NCBI RefSeq assembly: GCF_032062135.1
Contig: NC_092868.1
Location: forward strand, 50,139,163-50,203,162
Source: Pyxicephalus adspersus
Lineage: Eukaryota; Chordata; Amphibia; Anura; Pyxicephalidae
Length of the DNA: 64,000 nt
Direction of reading: 5' to 3'
This document shows positions 1 through 10,619 of the stretch, piece after piece. The translations under genes were made by a program, and so were the position numbers. The notes under the pieces were generated by a model, which ran no database searches, had not been told where the DNA came from, and saw only the letters and a list, made by a program, of their open reading frames with translations. How positions within the stretch are numbered: position 1 is the first letter of the stretch; each line of letters begins with the position of its first letter.

Positions 1-89
1 TAAACAAATATATTTTATGTTTCAATATCATATATCCTAGGAAAATGGAGCAAAAATATTAGGCATAAACATACAGCTAGGCGAGTACA

Positions 90-772
90 GGAACGTGGAA
101 CATATGGAGCTTAGGAATATGGAGCATAGGAATATGGACCACAGGAATATAGAGCATAAGAATATGGTGCATAGGGATAAGGAGAATAGGGATATGGAGT
201 TTAGAAATATGGAGCATAGGAATATGGAGCATAGGGATAAGGAGCATAGGGATATGGAGCACAGGAATATAGAGCATAGGAATATGGCGCATAGGGATAA
301 GGAGAATAGGGATATGGAGTTTAGAAATATGGAGCATAGGAATATGGAGCATAGGGATATGGAGTATAGGAATATGGAGCATAGGGATATGGAGCATAGG
401 AATATGGAGCACAGGAATATGGAGCATAAAAAATGAAGCATAGGAATATGGAGCACAGGAATATGGAGCATCGGAATATGAAGCACAGGAATATGGAGCA
501 TAGCGATATGGAGCATAGGGATATGGAGCACAGGAATATGGAGCATAGGGATAATGAGTATAAAAAAATGGAGCATAGGAATATGGAGCATAGGGATAAG
601 GAGCATAGGGATATGGAGTTTAGGAATATGGAGCATAGGAATATGGAGCATAGGGATAAGGAGAATATGGAGCATAGGGATAAGGAGCATAGGGATATGG
701 AGTTTAGGAATATGGAGCATAGGAATATGGAGCATAGGGATAAGGAGCATAGGGATAAGGAGCATAGTTGAT
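90..772. repeat. 15-bp minisatellite array (GGAATATGGAGCATA)
   Basis: About 45 tandem copies of a 15-nt unit close to GGAATATGGAGCATA, with variants such as GGGATAAGGAGCATA and GGAATATAGAGCACA. A higher-order pattern is visible: the block around 180-260 recurs at about 300-360 and 600-650. The unit length is a multiple of three, so the array stays open in several frames on both strands and gives long artificial peptides of repeated MLHIP or MEHRN type. I read these as non-coding. Shorter stretches of the same unit lie beside most tRNA repeats further right. Confidence 0.95.
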
Positions 773-1206
773 TTGTGTTGTGACCAAAATGTGTCATTTT
801 GGAGAGATATCTGGTTATGTATGACCACTGTCAGGCTAGGAACATGGAACATAAGTGCATAGAAACACGGAGTATATTATTATGGACAAAGCTTCTTAAA
901 GATATGATCTTGTACCAAAGCAGTATTACCCAAAAGGTAATGAAACCAAAAGCCTTTGTTGGTAAAGTCATGATATCACCTCATCTTGACCAATATGGTG
1001 ATTAATGTCTTTATCACACATTGCCCTATCCCACAATTATTAGCACTGCACATTCATAGGTTTCATTGACATTTCATGGCTCCATTTCCGGGCAAATTTT
1101 TATGGTGAATTTAGGTTGATGTCTAATAAATATGTGAAATCAATGAAGTTGTGTTCTGTACTACCAATAGGGAAATGTTTGGGTTAAGTATGGAATTCAA
1201 AATCAC

Positions 1207-1299
1207 TGCTCCAGGTGAGGATCGAACTCACAACCTCGGCATTGCTCACAAGTTACTGTCTTATAAGTACCGTGCGCTAACCGATTGCGCCACTGGAGC
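1207..1299 (-). tRNA. tRNA-Ile (UAU anticodon), intron-containing, looks intact
   Basis: The 93-nt minus-strand gene begins GCTCCAGTGGCGC and ends CACCTGGAGCA, giving a 7-bp acceptor stem and an encoded discriminator A. The D-loop holds AATCGGTTA. The anticodon stem CGGTA/TGCCG encloses loop CTTATAA, so the anticodon is UAU. About 19 extra nt after position 37 match the intron position and size known for eukaryotic tRNA-Ile(UAU) genes. The T arm carries the B-box core GTTCGATCC. A run of four T on the minus strand (plus-strand AAAA at 1199-1202) is a plausible Pol III terminator. It decodes the AUA codon. One base differs from the other intact copies at position 26 (A instead of G). Confidence 0.85.
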
Positions 1300-1344
1300 T
1301 GCTATACCCTTGACCCAGATCATATGAATGTGTGGCACAGAAAT

Positions 1345-1460
1345 ATGTAGATTAGCAATATGTAGCACTCAGATATGAAGCCTAGGATTATGGAGCATAA
1401 GAATATAAAGCAATGTAATATGGAGCATAGGAACATGGAGCACATCAATATGGACAGAAG
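1345..1460. repeat. Minisatellite-type stretch (GGAATATGGAGCA-like)
   Basis: Diverged 15-nt units like those of the array at 90-772 lie between two tDNA repeats. The same short stretch recurs at about 3415-3540 and 8525-8650 in the same position relative to the next tDNA repeat, so it is part of the larger duplicated unit. Confidence 0.75.
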
Positions 1461-1799
1461 CTTCTTAAATGACGCTGGATATGATCTTGTGCCAAAGCAG
1501 TATTACCCAAATGGTAACACAATCCAAAAACCTTTCTTGTTAAAGTCGTATGATCACCTCATCTTGACCAATATGGATTCATCACAGAAGCGTATCACAC
1601 GTTGCCCTATCTCACAATTATTAGCACTGCACATTCATAGCTTTCATTGACATTTCATGGCTGCATTTCCAGGTAATTTTTTATGGTGAAATCAGGTTGA
1701 TGACTATTCAATATATGAAATCAATGTACATTCAGTGAAGTTGTGTTCTGTACTTCCAATAGGAGTAATGTTTGGGTTAAGTAGGGAATCTAAAATCAC

Positions 1800-1879
1800 T
1801 GCTCCAGGTGACAAACGAACTCACATTGCTCACCACTGTCTTATAAGTACCGCGCACTAACCAATTGCGCCACTGGAGT
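1800..1879 (-). pseudogene. tRNA-Ile(UAU) pseudogene
   Basis: Same family as the neighbouring tRNA genes but about 13 nt shorter. The T-arm region is damaged (GGTGACAAACGAACTC on the plus strand, with the following CTCGGC segment lost), the intron segment is shortened, and the terminal GAGC is changed to GAGT. It is unlikely to fold as a normal tRNA. Confidence 0.75.
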
Positions 1880-1892
1880 TCTGCTTGGCAAA

Positions 1893-2237
1893 AGCAGCGC
1901 ATAGGAAAGTGACAGTTCCTCGATACGGGGTTGTTGTTACATCTGATTATCTCAGGGGATTCTGTTTGTTCACTGTCCCAGCTTGTTCCTTTGGATAAAT
2001 ATAGACAGATACATCAGTGGCAGTATATACCATTATGCCACTTTGAGGTCTTTGCCACGTCCTTTACGTACTGAGAAAGCTCTCACCCCGTTAGAAGCTA
2101 TGTTTAGAGGAGAGAATAGACCGCCTCATACTCCATCAATGTTGTATAGACTTTTAATCAGCTTCACTGGCCCAGAGTCTCCGGATTATTTAGTAAAGTG
2201 GGAAAATGAATTTAATAGCTCACTTTCTGAGAAGAAG
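1893..2237 (+). mobile_element. L1/Tx1-type retrotransposon ORF2 fragment
   Basis: A reading frame at about 1983-2230 encodes a peptide containing TPLEAMFRGENRPPHTPS and LVKWENEF. This resembles the region just past the reverse transcriptase in L1/Tx1-type ORF2 proteins, where a 'LL..KWE.DL' segment precedes the zinc-knuckle-like C-terminus. The same sequence recurs at 5200-5535, where it continues into the C-terminal domain. Here it is cut off by a partial tRNA fragment, so it is a dead piece. Family assignment is by motif recognition only. Confidence 0.6.
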
Positions 2238-2269
2238 TATCGCGTGCTAACCGATTGCACCACTGGAGC
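2236..2269 (-). pseudogene. 5' half fragment of tRNA-Ile gene
   Basis: Only the acceptor 5' strand, D arm and start of the anticodon stem are present (plus-strand GTGCTAACCGATTGCACC). It is fused directly to the L1/Tx1 fragment on its left, which marks a rearrangement breakpoint inside the tDNA array. Confidence 0.75.
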
Positions 2270-2297
2270 TGCTGCTTTAACAGTTTTCAGGTGTTAT

Positions 2298-2632
2298 CAT
2301 ATAGATTCTATATACGGAGCATAGGAATGTTGGGCATAGGAATATGAAGCCAAAAAATTTGGAGCTCAGGAATATAGAGCACAGAAATTTGGAACACAAT
2401 AGTATGGAGCAAAGGAATATAAAGCCCAACAATATGGAGCCCAGGAATATGGAGCACATAAATATGGAGAACACAGGAATATGGAGCATAGAAATTTAGA
2501 GCACCTAAATATGAAGAACCCACAAATATGGAGCATAGAAATATGGATACCAGGAAAATTGAGCCAAAGAATTAGGAGCTCAGAAATACGGAGCCCAGGA
2601 ATATGGAGCACAGGGATATTGGGCACGGGAAA
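2298..2632. repeat. Minisatellite stretch, diverged 15-nt units
   Basis: Units such as GGAATATGGAGCACA and GAAATTTGGAACACA continue the theme of the first array, with more divergence. Equivalent stretches at 4020-4165, 7585-7900 and 9085-9215 each lie just right of a tRNA copy or fragment, so the minisatellite is part of the larger repeat unit. Confidence 0.85.
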
Positions 2633-3287
2633 GTGTATGTGTTACTGTCACCATTCAGAATCACAGAAGGTCACAAAACTTGTCTGATTTGTTGATGGGC
2701 AGTTACCTTTCTATCTGTCATTTTGGAGAGATATCTGGGTATGTATGACCACTGTCAGGCTGACCGATTCCTCTGCTGCTGGGTAAGTTGTAAAAGCCAC
2801 TATAGCAGCACAGACTGACAGTTATAGCAGGGGAATCCAATGAGCATTTATACAGTTTTAATTTGCTATCAACATCATATGGATAAAAAATAATATTAAA
2901 ATAAAATAATGATTATTGATAATTGTATTCAGAAGATTTTGCTTTGAGAAAATATCAGACAAAATATGGACAGAAGCTTCATAAATCATGCTGAATATAG
3001 TCTTGTGCCAAAGCAAGATTACCCAAATGGTAACGCAAACCAAAAACCTTTGTTGGTAATCACTTCATCTTGGCCAACATGGCGATTGATAGCTTTATCA
3101 CAGAAGCCGTATAGCACATTGCAGCATTTCACAGTTATTAGCGTTGCAAATTCATAACTTTGATGGACATTTCATGGCTCCATTTCCAGGCAATTTTTAT
3201 GAGTAAATCAGTGTGAATTCAGTGAGGTTGTGTCCCGTGCTACCAATAGGGGACAAGATTAGGGTTAATTATGTTTTTTAAAACCAC

Positions 3288-3380
3288 TGTTCCAGGTGAT
3301 GATCAAACTCACAACCTCAGCATTGCTCATAAGTTACTGTCCTATCAGTACCATGCGCTAACCAATTGCACCACTGGAGC
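3288..3380 (-). tRNA. tRNA-Ile-like gene with altered anticodon loop, probable pseudogene
   Basis: Full 93-nt length and the same layout as the other copies. However, the anticodon loop reads CTGATAG instead of CTTATAA, which would give anticodon GAU (still isoleucine), and the acceptor end is TGTTCC instead of TGCTCC. Several stem bases also differ. Minus-strand TTTT follows the 3' end. It could be a drifting copy or a diverged isoacceptor; I favour pseudogene because changes are spread over all arms. Confidence 0.55.
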
Positions 3381-3874
3381 TTCTACATGTTTCACGCAGA
3401 TCATATGAACGTGCGGCATAGGAATATGTAGATTAGCAATATGCAGCACTCAGATATGAAGGCTAGGATTATGGAACATAAGAATATAAAGCAATTAAAT
3501 ATGGAGCATAGGAACATGGAGCACATCAATATGGACGGAAGCTTCTAAATGATGCTGGATATGATCTTATGCCAACGCAGTATTACCCAAATGGTAACAG
3601 AAAAACCTTTGTTGTTAAAGTTGTGTGATTAACTCATCTTGAGCAATATGGCTTTATCACAGAAGTGTATCACACATTGCCTATCTCACAATTATTAGCA
3701 CTGCACATTGATAGCTTTCATTGACATTTTCTGGCTGCATTTCCAGGTAATTTTTTTATGGTGAATTTGGGTTAATGCCTATTAAATATGTGAAATCAAT
3801 GTAAATTCAATGAAGTTGTGTTCTGTACTACCAATAGGGGAATTATTTGGGTTAAGTAGGTAATTTAAAATCAC

Positions 3875-3967
3875 TGCTCCAGGTGAGGATCGAACTCACA
3901 ACCTCGGCATTGCTCACCAGTTACTGTCTTATAAGTACCGCGCGCTAACCGATTGCGCCACTGGAGC
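3875..3967 (-). tRNA. tRNA-Ile (UAU), intron-containing, intact
   Basis: 93 nt with every family feature: 7-bp acceptor stem GCTCCAG/CTGGAGC, D stem GCGC/GCGC, anticodon loop CTTATAA, an intron of about 19 nt after position 37, and T arm with GTTCGATCC. It matches the copy at 10519 closely. A minus-strand T4 terminator sits 5-8 nt past the 3' end (plus AAAA at 3867-3870). Confidence 0.9.
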
Positions 3968-4019
3968 TTCTGATTTATCAAGGTACTGATTTACTGATTT
4001 ACAGGTGTTATCATATAAA

Positions 4020-4165
4020 TTCCATATACGGAGCATAGGAATGTAGGGCATAGGAATATGGAGCACAGAAATTTGGAACACAATAATATGGAGCATAGGA
4101 ATATAAAGCCCAACAATTTGGAGCCAAGGGAGATGGAGGTCAGGGATATTGGGCACAGAAAAGTG
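4020..4165. repeat. Minisatellite stretch, diverged 15-nt units
   Basis: Diverged GGAATATGGAGCATA-type units, homologous in order and variants to the stretch at 2298-2632. A short deletion accounts for its smaller size. Confidence 0.8.
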
Positions 4166-5080
4166 TATGTGTTACTGTTACCATTCAGGATCACAGAAGG
4201 TCACAATACTTGTCTGATTTGTTGATGGGCATATATCTTTCTATCTGTCATTTTGGAGAGATATCTGATTATGTATGACCACTGTCAGGCTGATGGATTC
4301 CTCTGCTGCTGGGTAAATTGTAAAGACTAACAGTTATGGCAGGGGAATCCAATGTGCATTTATACAGTTTTACTTGCTATCAACAATATATGGATAAAAA
4401 TAGGAATAAAATAAAATAATGAATAAATAAAAGCCTTTTTTTATTAAAGTCATGTGATCACTTCATCTTGGCCAACATGGTGAGTAATGGCTTTATCACA
4501 GAAGCGTATCACACATTGCAGCATCTTGCGGTTATTAGCACTGCAAATTCATAGGTTTGATGAACATTTCCTGGCAATTTTTTTTTTTGAGGAAATTGGG
4601 TGAATACCTAATAAAGATGTGAAATGAGTGTAATATTAGTGGGGTTGTGTCCAGTGCTACCAATTGGCGGCAACACTGGAGCCAAAGAATTTGAAGCTCA
4701 GGAAAATGGAGCATAGGGATATAGTGCACATGAATGTAGAACATGATACAGGTATAGCAAAAGTTTCTTAAAATTTTTCTGGGTTTAATTTTGTGCCAAT
4801 GCAAGATTACCCAAACGGCAAGCTAAATGGCTTTGTGTTTAAAGTAATGTGAACACCACATCTATCTTGGGAACAATGGCTTTATCACCGAAGCAGTTTC
4901 ACATATTGCCAACGTCTCATCTCTTAATAGCATTCATAGCTTTGAAGGAAAATTCCTTTATATGATTTTTTTATGGTGAAATCAGGTTAACCCCTCTTAA
5001 AGAGAGTGTAAATTCAGTGAGTTTGTGTCCTATGCAACCAATTGGGCAGTAATATGTTAAAGCAGGGAATTTAAAATCAC

Positions 5081-5173
5081 TGCTACAGGTGAGGATCGAA
5101 CTCACAACCTCAGCATTGCTCACAAGTTACTGTCTTATAAGTACCGCGCGCTAACCGATTGCACCACTGGAGC
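5081..5173 (-). tRNA. tRNA-Ile (UAU), intron-containing, one acceptor-stem mismatch
   Basis: Full length, UAU anticodon loop, intron, T arm and T4 terminator (plus AAAA at 5073-5076) are all kept. One acceptor base is changed (TGCTACAGG at the plus-strand start), giving a mismatch at pair 4-69. The D stem has one G-U pair. It may still be transcribed, but it is less convincing than the copies at 3875, 7460 and 10519. Confidence 0.65.
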
Positions 5174-5194
5174 TTCTGCATAACAAAAATGGTG

Positions 5195-6175
5195 CATTGG
5201 AAAGTGACAGTTCCTCGATACGGGGTTGTTGTTACATCTGATTATCTCAGGGGATTCTGTTGATTCACTGTCACAGCTTGTTCCTTTGGATAAATATAGA
5301 CAGATAAATCAGTGGCAGTATAAACCATTATGCCACTTTGAGGTCTTTGCCACGTCCTTTACGTACTGAGAAAGCTCTCACCCTGTTAGAAGCTTTGTTT
5401 AGTGGAGAGAATAGACCGCCTCATACTCCATCAATGTTGTATAGACTTTTAATCGGCTTCGCTGGCCCAGTCTCCGGATTATTTAGTAAAGTGGGAAAAT
5501 GAATTTAATAGCTCACTTTCCGAGACTCAGAAGAAGACGATTCTGAGTTTGGCCCACAAAACTTCGATATGTGCGAAGATACAGGAAGGAAATTTAAAAT
5601 TATTGTCCAGATGGTAATATGTACCTGTAGTTTTACACCAGATGTTCCCTCAAGAATCTCGGTTATACTGGAGAGGATGTGGATTGAGAGCTACATTGTC
5701 ACATATTTGGTGGTCCTGTCCAATAGTGGAGAGCTATTAGAGAAAAGTACTCCAATTGATTGAGATAATAACAAGTTCTACATTGGAGTTCACACCTTGG
5801 AGTGTATTTTTTAACTGCACTCAAAAGCCTTGGGGTAGATACAAATGTTTCTTAGTGCCCATTCTTCTTAATGTAGCTAAGTCCCAGATTCCAAAGTTTT
5901 GGAAAGATTCGAGGGAACCGTCATTAAAGGGCTGGTTATATGGTGTGGAGAAAATATCATGATTATCGAGATACGACCTCAAGGTTCTCCACTATCTGGG
6001 CCCCAAGATATTGTTTAAAGATAAGATTCAATATTGCTATATTATAAATCAAGATGAGACCACTTGAGTTACCTTGGCAGTTTTGGTCCTTCTGTTAAGA
6101 GAATAATTTTGGTTAAATTTACCCCGGTGTATTCTTTAAGCTTAAACTAGATTTATGATAAATAGATCTCAATAT
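5195..6175 (+). mobile_element. L1/Tx1-type retrotransposon ORF2 C-terminal relic
   Basis: Starts with the same fragment as 1893-2237 and continues right. Translation past the thumb region gives pieces reading WRGCGLRATLSHIWWSCP, the CWRC-like and HIWWSCP signature of L1/Tx1 ORF2 C-termini. A later piece at 5756-5962 ends in WKDSREPSLKGWLYGVEKIS, like the family's extreme C-terminus. Frame changes are needed between the pieces, so it is dead. The 3' end lies near the Tc1-like relic that follows. Confidence 0.75.
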
Positions 6176-6189
6176 AGTGGCATCCTCTT

Positions 6190-6900
6190 ATGTGTGAGTT
6201 GTATGATTGTTTTGTCTTAACATGGTCACTTTCACACTTTTAACACTTTTGGTTATAATATTATTATGCTCAATTGTGTTCAAATCCAGTGACTGGCATG
6301 GCTGCCATGGCACTGAGACACTAGTGTTTATGGATGATGTGACACAGGACAGAAGCAGCCGAATGAATTCTGAGGTGTTCAGAGACATACTGTCTGCTCA
6401 AATCCAGCTAAATGCAGTCACATTGATTGGGAGGCGTTTCATAATAAAGATGGACAATGACCCAAAACATACAGCCAAAGCAACCCAGGAGTTTAATAAA
6501 GCAAAGAAGTGGAATATTCCTGAATGGCCAAGTCTGTCACCTGATCTGAACCCAACTGAGCATTTCACTTGTTAAACTTCGGACAGAAAGGCCCACAAAC
6601 AGCAACTGAAAGCCGCTGCAGTAAAGGCCTGGCAGAGCATTACAAAAGGAGGAAACCCATCATCTGGTGATGTCCATGAGTTCAAGACTACAGGCTGTCA
6701 TTGCCAGCAAAGGGTTTTCAACCAAGTATTAGAAATGAACATTTTATTTTCAGCTTTTTAATTTGTCCAATTGCTTTTGAGCCCCTGAAGTGTTGTTTCA
6801 TTTAAAATAAATTGTGGTAATGTACAGAACCAAAATTAGAAAAAGTTGTCTCTGTCCAAAAATTTATGGATCTAACTTTATTTAGGATTGCTGAATTAAT
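6190..6900 (+). mobile_element. Tc1/mariner transposase relic, 3' part
   Basis: The frame at 6207-6575 contains KMDNDPKHTAKATQEF and SPDLNPTEH, the catalytic-domain signatures of Tc1-like DD34E transposases (the last E in NPTEH is the third catalytic residue). A stop follows at once, but the homologous C-terminal continuation persists in other frames to about 6740. The segment near 6848-6890 (CTGTCCAAAAATTTATGGA) looks like the Tc1 terminal inverted repeat. The 5' half with the DNA-binding domain is absent. It is an inactive, 5'-truncated copy. Confidence 0.85.
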
Positions 6901-7459
6901 AGCGTCCGTCCTAAAATAAACTGTATTAGTAAGATTAATATATAATATATGGAAGATTTCTTCCTCGGAACCACCTTAAAGTGTTTGTAACACTGTTTGA
7001 AAAGAATTTAAACCTAATTTTGAACTGTAAATATGATAATTTCACTAAACGTATACCTAAATGTGAGTATCTTGTGTTGTATTTATATTGTATTTTTGTC
7101 TTGTGAAAAAAGAATAAAAAATGATGATGGATATGATCTTGTGCCAAAGCAGTATTGCCCAAATGATATTGCAAACCAAAAGTCTTTGTTGTTAAAGTCA
7201 TGTGATCACCTAAACTTGACCAACATGGAAATTGATGGATTTATCACAGAAGTGTATCACACGTTGCCCTATCTTACAATTATTAGCACTGGACATTCAT
7301 AGCTTTCATTGACATTTCATGGCTCCATTTCTGGGTATTTTTTTTAATGGTGAATTTAGGTAATGCCTATTAAATATATGAAATCAATGTAAATTCAGTG
7401 AAGTTGTGTCCTGTACTACCAATAGGGGGCAATGTTTGGGTTAAGTACTTTAAAATCAC

Positions 7460-7552
7460 TGCTCCAGGTGAGGATCGAACTCACAACCCCGGCATTGCTC
7501 ACCAGTTACTGCTTTATAAGTACCGCGCGCTAACCGATTGCGCCACTGGAGC
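7460..7552 (-). tRNA. tRNA-Ile (UAU), intron-containing, looks intact
   Basis: 93 nt, same fold as the copy at 3875. Differences are confined to the first intron bases (plus strand CTGCTTTATAAG instead of CTGTCTTATAAG) and one T-arm-side base (CCCCGG). The anticodon loop keeps UAU and the T4 terminator is kept (plus AAAA at 7452-7455). Confidence 0.85.
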
Positions 7553-7584
7553 TGCTACTGCTTGCTTGCAGGTGTTATCATACA

Positions 7585-7900
7585 GATTTAATATGAGGAG
7601 GATAGGAATATAGCGCACAGAAATTTGGAACACATTAAAATATAGCATAGGAATATAGGGCCCAACAACATGGAGCCCAGGAATTTGGAGCACCTAAATA
7701 TGGAGAACACAGGAACATAGAGCTTAGGAACATGGAGCACATAAATATGGGGAACCCAGGAACGTGGAGTATAGGAATATGAATACAAGGAAAATAAAGC
7801 CAAAGAATTATGGGGTTAAGGGATATGGAGCCCAGGAATATAGAGATCTGGGATGTGGAGCACAGGGATATGGAGCATAGGGATATTGGACACAGGAAAG
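7585..7900. repeat. Minisatellite stretch, diverged 15-nt units
   Basis: Diverged GGAATATGGAGCACA-type units in the same place relative to the tRNA as the stretch at 2298-2632. Both end in the motif GGGCACAGGAAAGTGTATGTG or a close variant, followed by the same unique flank (TTACTGTTACCATTCAGGATCA). Confidence 0.8.
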
Positions 7901-8971
7901 TGTATGTGTTACTGTTACCATTCAGGATCACAGAAGGTCACAACACTTGTCTGATTTGTTGATGGGCAGTTATCTTTCTATCTGTCATTTTGGAGAGATA
8001 TCAGGTTATGTATGACCACTGTCAGGCTGACCGATTCCTTTCGGCTTTCATTGTTAAATTGTTGATGACTTCATCTTGGCCAACATGGCGATTGATGGCT
8101 ATATCACAGAAGCTGTATAGCACATTGCAGCATTTGGCAGTTATTAGCATTGCAAATTCATAGCTTTGATGGACATTTCATGGTTCTATTTCCAGGCAAT
8201 TTTTCATGGTAAAATCAGTGTGAATTTAGTGAGGTTGTGTCCTGTGCTACCAATGAGGGACAAGATTAGGGTGGATAAAATATATGGATAAAAAATAATA
8301 TTAAAATAAAATAATGATTATTGATAATTGTATTCAGAAGATTTTGCTTTGAGAAAATATCAGACAAAATATGGACAGAAGCTTCATAAATGATGCTGGA
8401 TGTGGTCTTGTGCCAAGGCAAGATTACCCAAATGGTAACGCAAACCAAAAACCTTTGTTGTTAATCACTTCATCTTGGCCAACATTATGATTGGTAGCTT
8501 TATCACAGAAGCCGTATAGCACATTGCGGCATAGGAATATGTAGATTAGCAATATTCAGCACTCAGATATGAAGGCTAGGATTATAGAACATAAGAATAT
8601 AAAGCAATGTAATATGGAGCATAGGAACATGGAGCACATCAATATGGACAGAAGCTTCTTAAATGACGCTGGATATGATTTGTGCCAAAGCAGTATTACC
8701 CAAATGGTAACACAATCCAAAAACCTTTGTTGTTAAAGTCATATGATTAACTCATCTTGACCAATATGGGAGTTAATGGCTTTATCACAGAAGTGTATCA
8801 CACATTGCCTATCTCACAATTATTAGCACTGCACATTCATAGCTTTCATTGACTGGATTTCCAGGTAATTTTTGATGGTGAAATTAGGTTGATGCCTATT
8901 CAATATATGAAATTGTGTTCTGTACTATCAATAGGAGTAATGTTTGGGTTAGGTAGGGAATTTTAAATCAC

Positions 8972-9064
8972 TGCTCCAGGTGAGGATCAAACTCACAACC
9001 TCAGCATTGCTCAACAGTTACTGTTTTATAAGTACCACACAGTAACCGATTGCGCCACTGGAGC
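8972..9064 (-). pseudogene. tRNA-Ile(UAU) pseudogene
   Basis: Full length and the UAU loop survives, but the 3' D-stem strand is changed (plus strand ACCACACAGTAACC instead of ACCGCGCGCTAACC), which breaks pairing with GCGC. The downstream minus-strand T run is reduced to three. Probably not functional. Confidence 0.7.
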
Positions 9065-9544
9065 TGGAGTACTGATTTTTAGGTGTTATCATATAGATTC
9101 TATATACAGAGCATAAGAAAGTAGGACATAGGAATATGGAGCCAAAGAATTTGGATCTCAGGAATATAGAGCACAGAAATTTGGAACACAGTAATATGGA
9201 GCATAGGAATATGGAGCTGGATACGATGGTGGATAAGATCTTGTGCCAAAGCAAGATTACCCAAATTGTAATGCAAAACCAAAAAACCAAATACCTTCAC
9301 TGTTAAATTGTTAATCACTTCATATTTGCCAACTCGGCGGTTGATGGCTTTATCACAGAAGCTGTATCGGACATTGCAGCATCTCACAGTTAGTAGCATT
9401 GCACATTCATAGCTTTGATGGACATTTCATGGCTTCATTTACAGGCAATTTTTTCATGGTGAAATTAATGTAAATTCAGTGAGGTTATGTCATGTGCTAC
9501 CAATAGGGGGCAATGTCTGGGTTAGGTAGGTAATTTAAAATTCC

Positions 9545-9570
9545 TGCTCCAGGTGAGGATCGAACTCACA
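9545..9570 (-). pseudogene. 3' end fragment of tRNA-Ile gene
   Basis: Only the T arm and 3' acceptor strand remain (plus strand TGCTCCAGGTGAGGATCG). Directly to the right the sequence changes to the Tc1-like 3' tail, so a rearrangement broke the tRNA here. Confidence 0.75.
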
Positions 9571-9572
9571 AG

Positions 9573-9930
9573 CTAAACGTCAGACAGAGCGGTAAGTAAA
9601 GGCCTGACAGAGCATTTAAAAGGAGGAAAACCAGCATCTAGTGATGTCCATGAGTTCAAGATTACAGGCTGCCATTGCCAGCAAAGGTGTTTTAACCAAG
9701 TACTAGAAATGTACATTTTTTTTCAGCTTTTTAATTTGTCCAATTGCTTTTGAGCCCCTGAAGTGAAGTGACTGTTAAAAAACAACCCACTGAATTAAAG
9801 CTGAAAGTCTGCAGATCAACTGCATCTGAGTTGTTTCATTTAAAATAATTTGTGATAATGTACAAAACCAAGATTAGAAAAAAGTTGTCTCTGTCCAAAT
9901 ACTTATAGACCTAACTGTATGTAGGATTGC
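9573..9930 (+). mobile_element. Tc1/mariner 3'-end fragment, duplicate of the 6.2-6.9 kb relic
   Basis: Aligns with about 6575-6890: both contain GTAAAGGCCTG, AGGAGGAAA and TGATGTCCATGAGTTCAAGA. The copy ends near a terminal repeat reading CTGTCCAAATACTTATAGAC. It has an insert around 9765-9830 that the other copy lacks. No transposase reading frame remains. The right flank (9930-10611) also duplicates 6900-7552, so the fragment was copied as part of a larger segment. Confidence 0.8.
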
Positions 9931-10518
9931 TGAATTATTAGCGTCCTTCCTAAAATAAATTGTATTAGTAAGATTAATATATAATATATGGGAGATTTCT
10001 TCCTTGGAATCACCTCTTAACGAGTTTCTAACACTGTATAGAATTTAAACCTAATTTTGAACTTTAAATATGATAATTTCATTAAATGTATACCTAAATG
10101 TGAGTATCTTGTGTTGCATGTATATTGTATTTTTGTCTTGTGAAAAAAGAATAAAAAATGATGATGGATATGATCTTGTGCCAAAGCAGTATTGCCCAAA
10201 TAATATTGCAAACCAAAAGTCTTTGTTGTTAAAGTCATGTGATCACTTAATCTTGACCAATATGGCAATTGATGGATTTATCACAGAAGTGTATCACACA
10301 TTGCCTATCTTCCAATTATTAGCACTGCACATTCATAGCTTTCATTGACATTTCATGGCTCCATTTCTGGGTAATTTTTTTAATGGTGAATTTAGGTTAA
10401 TGCCTATTTTATATTTAATAGGCATTAACCTAAATCAATCGATGTAAATTCAGTGAAGTTGTGTCCTGTACTACCAATAGGGGGCAAAGTTCGGGTTAGG
10501 TAGGTAATTTAAAATCAC

Positions 10519-10611
10519 TGCTCCAGGTGAGGATCGAACTCACAACCTCGGCATTGCTCACCAGTTACTGTCTTATAAGTACCGCGCGCTAACCGATTGC
10601 GCCACTGGAGC
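10519..10611 (-). tRNA. tRNA-Ile (UAU), intron-containing, intact
   Basis: The rightmost tDNA copy. It has a perfect acceptor stem, GCGC/GCGC D stem, CTTATAA anticodon loop, an intron of about 19 nt and the GTTCGATCC T arm. A minus-strand T4 terminator follows (plus AAAA at 10511-10514). Sequence right of it is unrelated to the array, so this marks the array edge. Confidence 0.9.
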
Positions 10612-10619
10612 TGTTGTGA

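Noticed and set aside
37..862. Long frames of MLHIP, MEHRN and LCSIF type on both strands
   Set aside because: They are translations of the 15-bp minisatellite, whose unit length keeps frames open; no domain and no gene context.
2277..2626. Minus-strand frames of LHIPMLH type, also at 3929-4194 and 7588-7931
   Set aside because: Same minisatellite effect in the diverged patches beside the tRNA copies.
1207..10611. Reading the tRNA-like repeats as tRNA-derived SINEs
   Set aside because: Copies are in tandem with shared long flanks, keep the intron, 3' acceptor strand and Pol III terminator, and lack a SINE tail; a tDNA array fits better.
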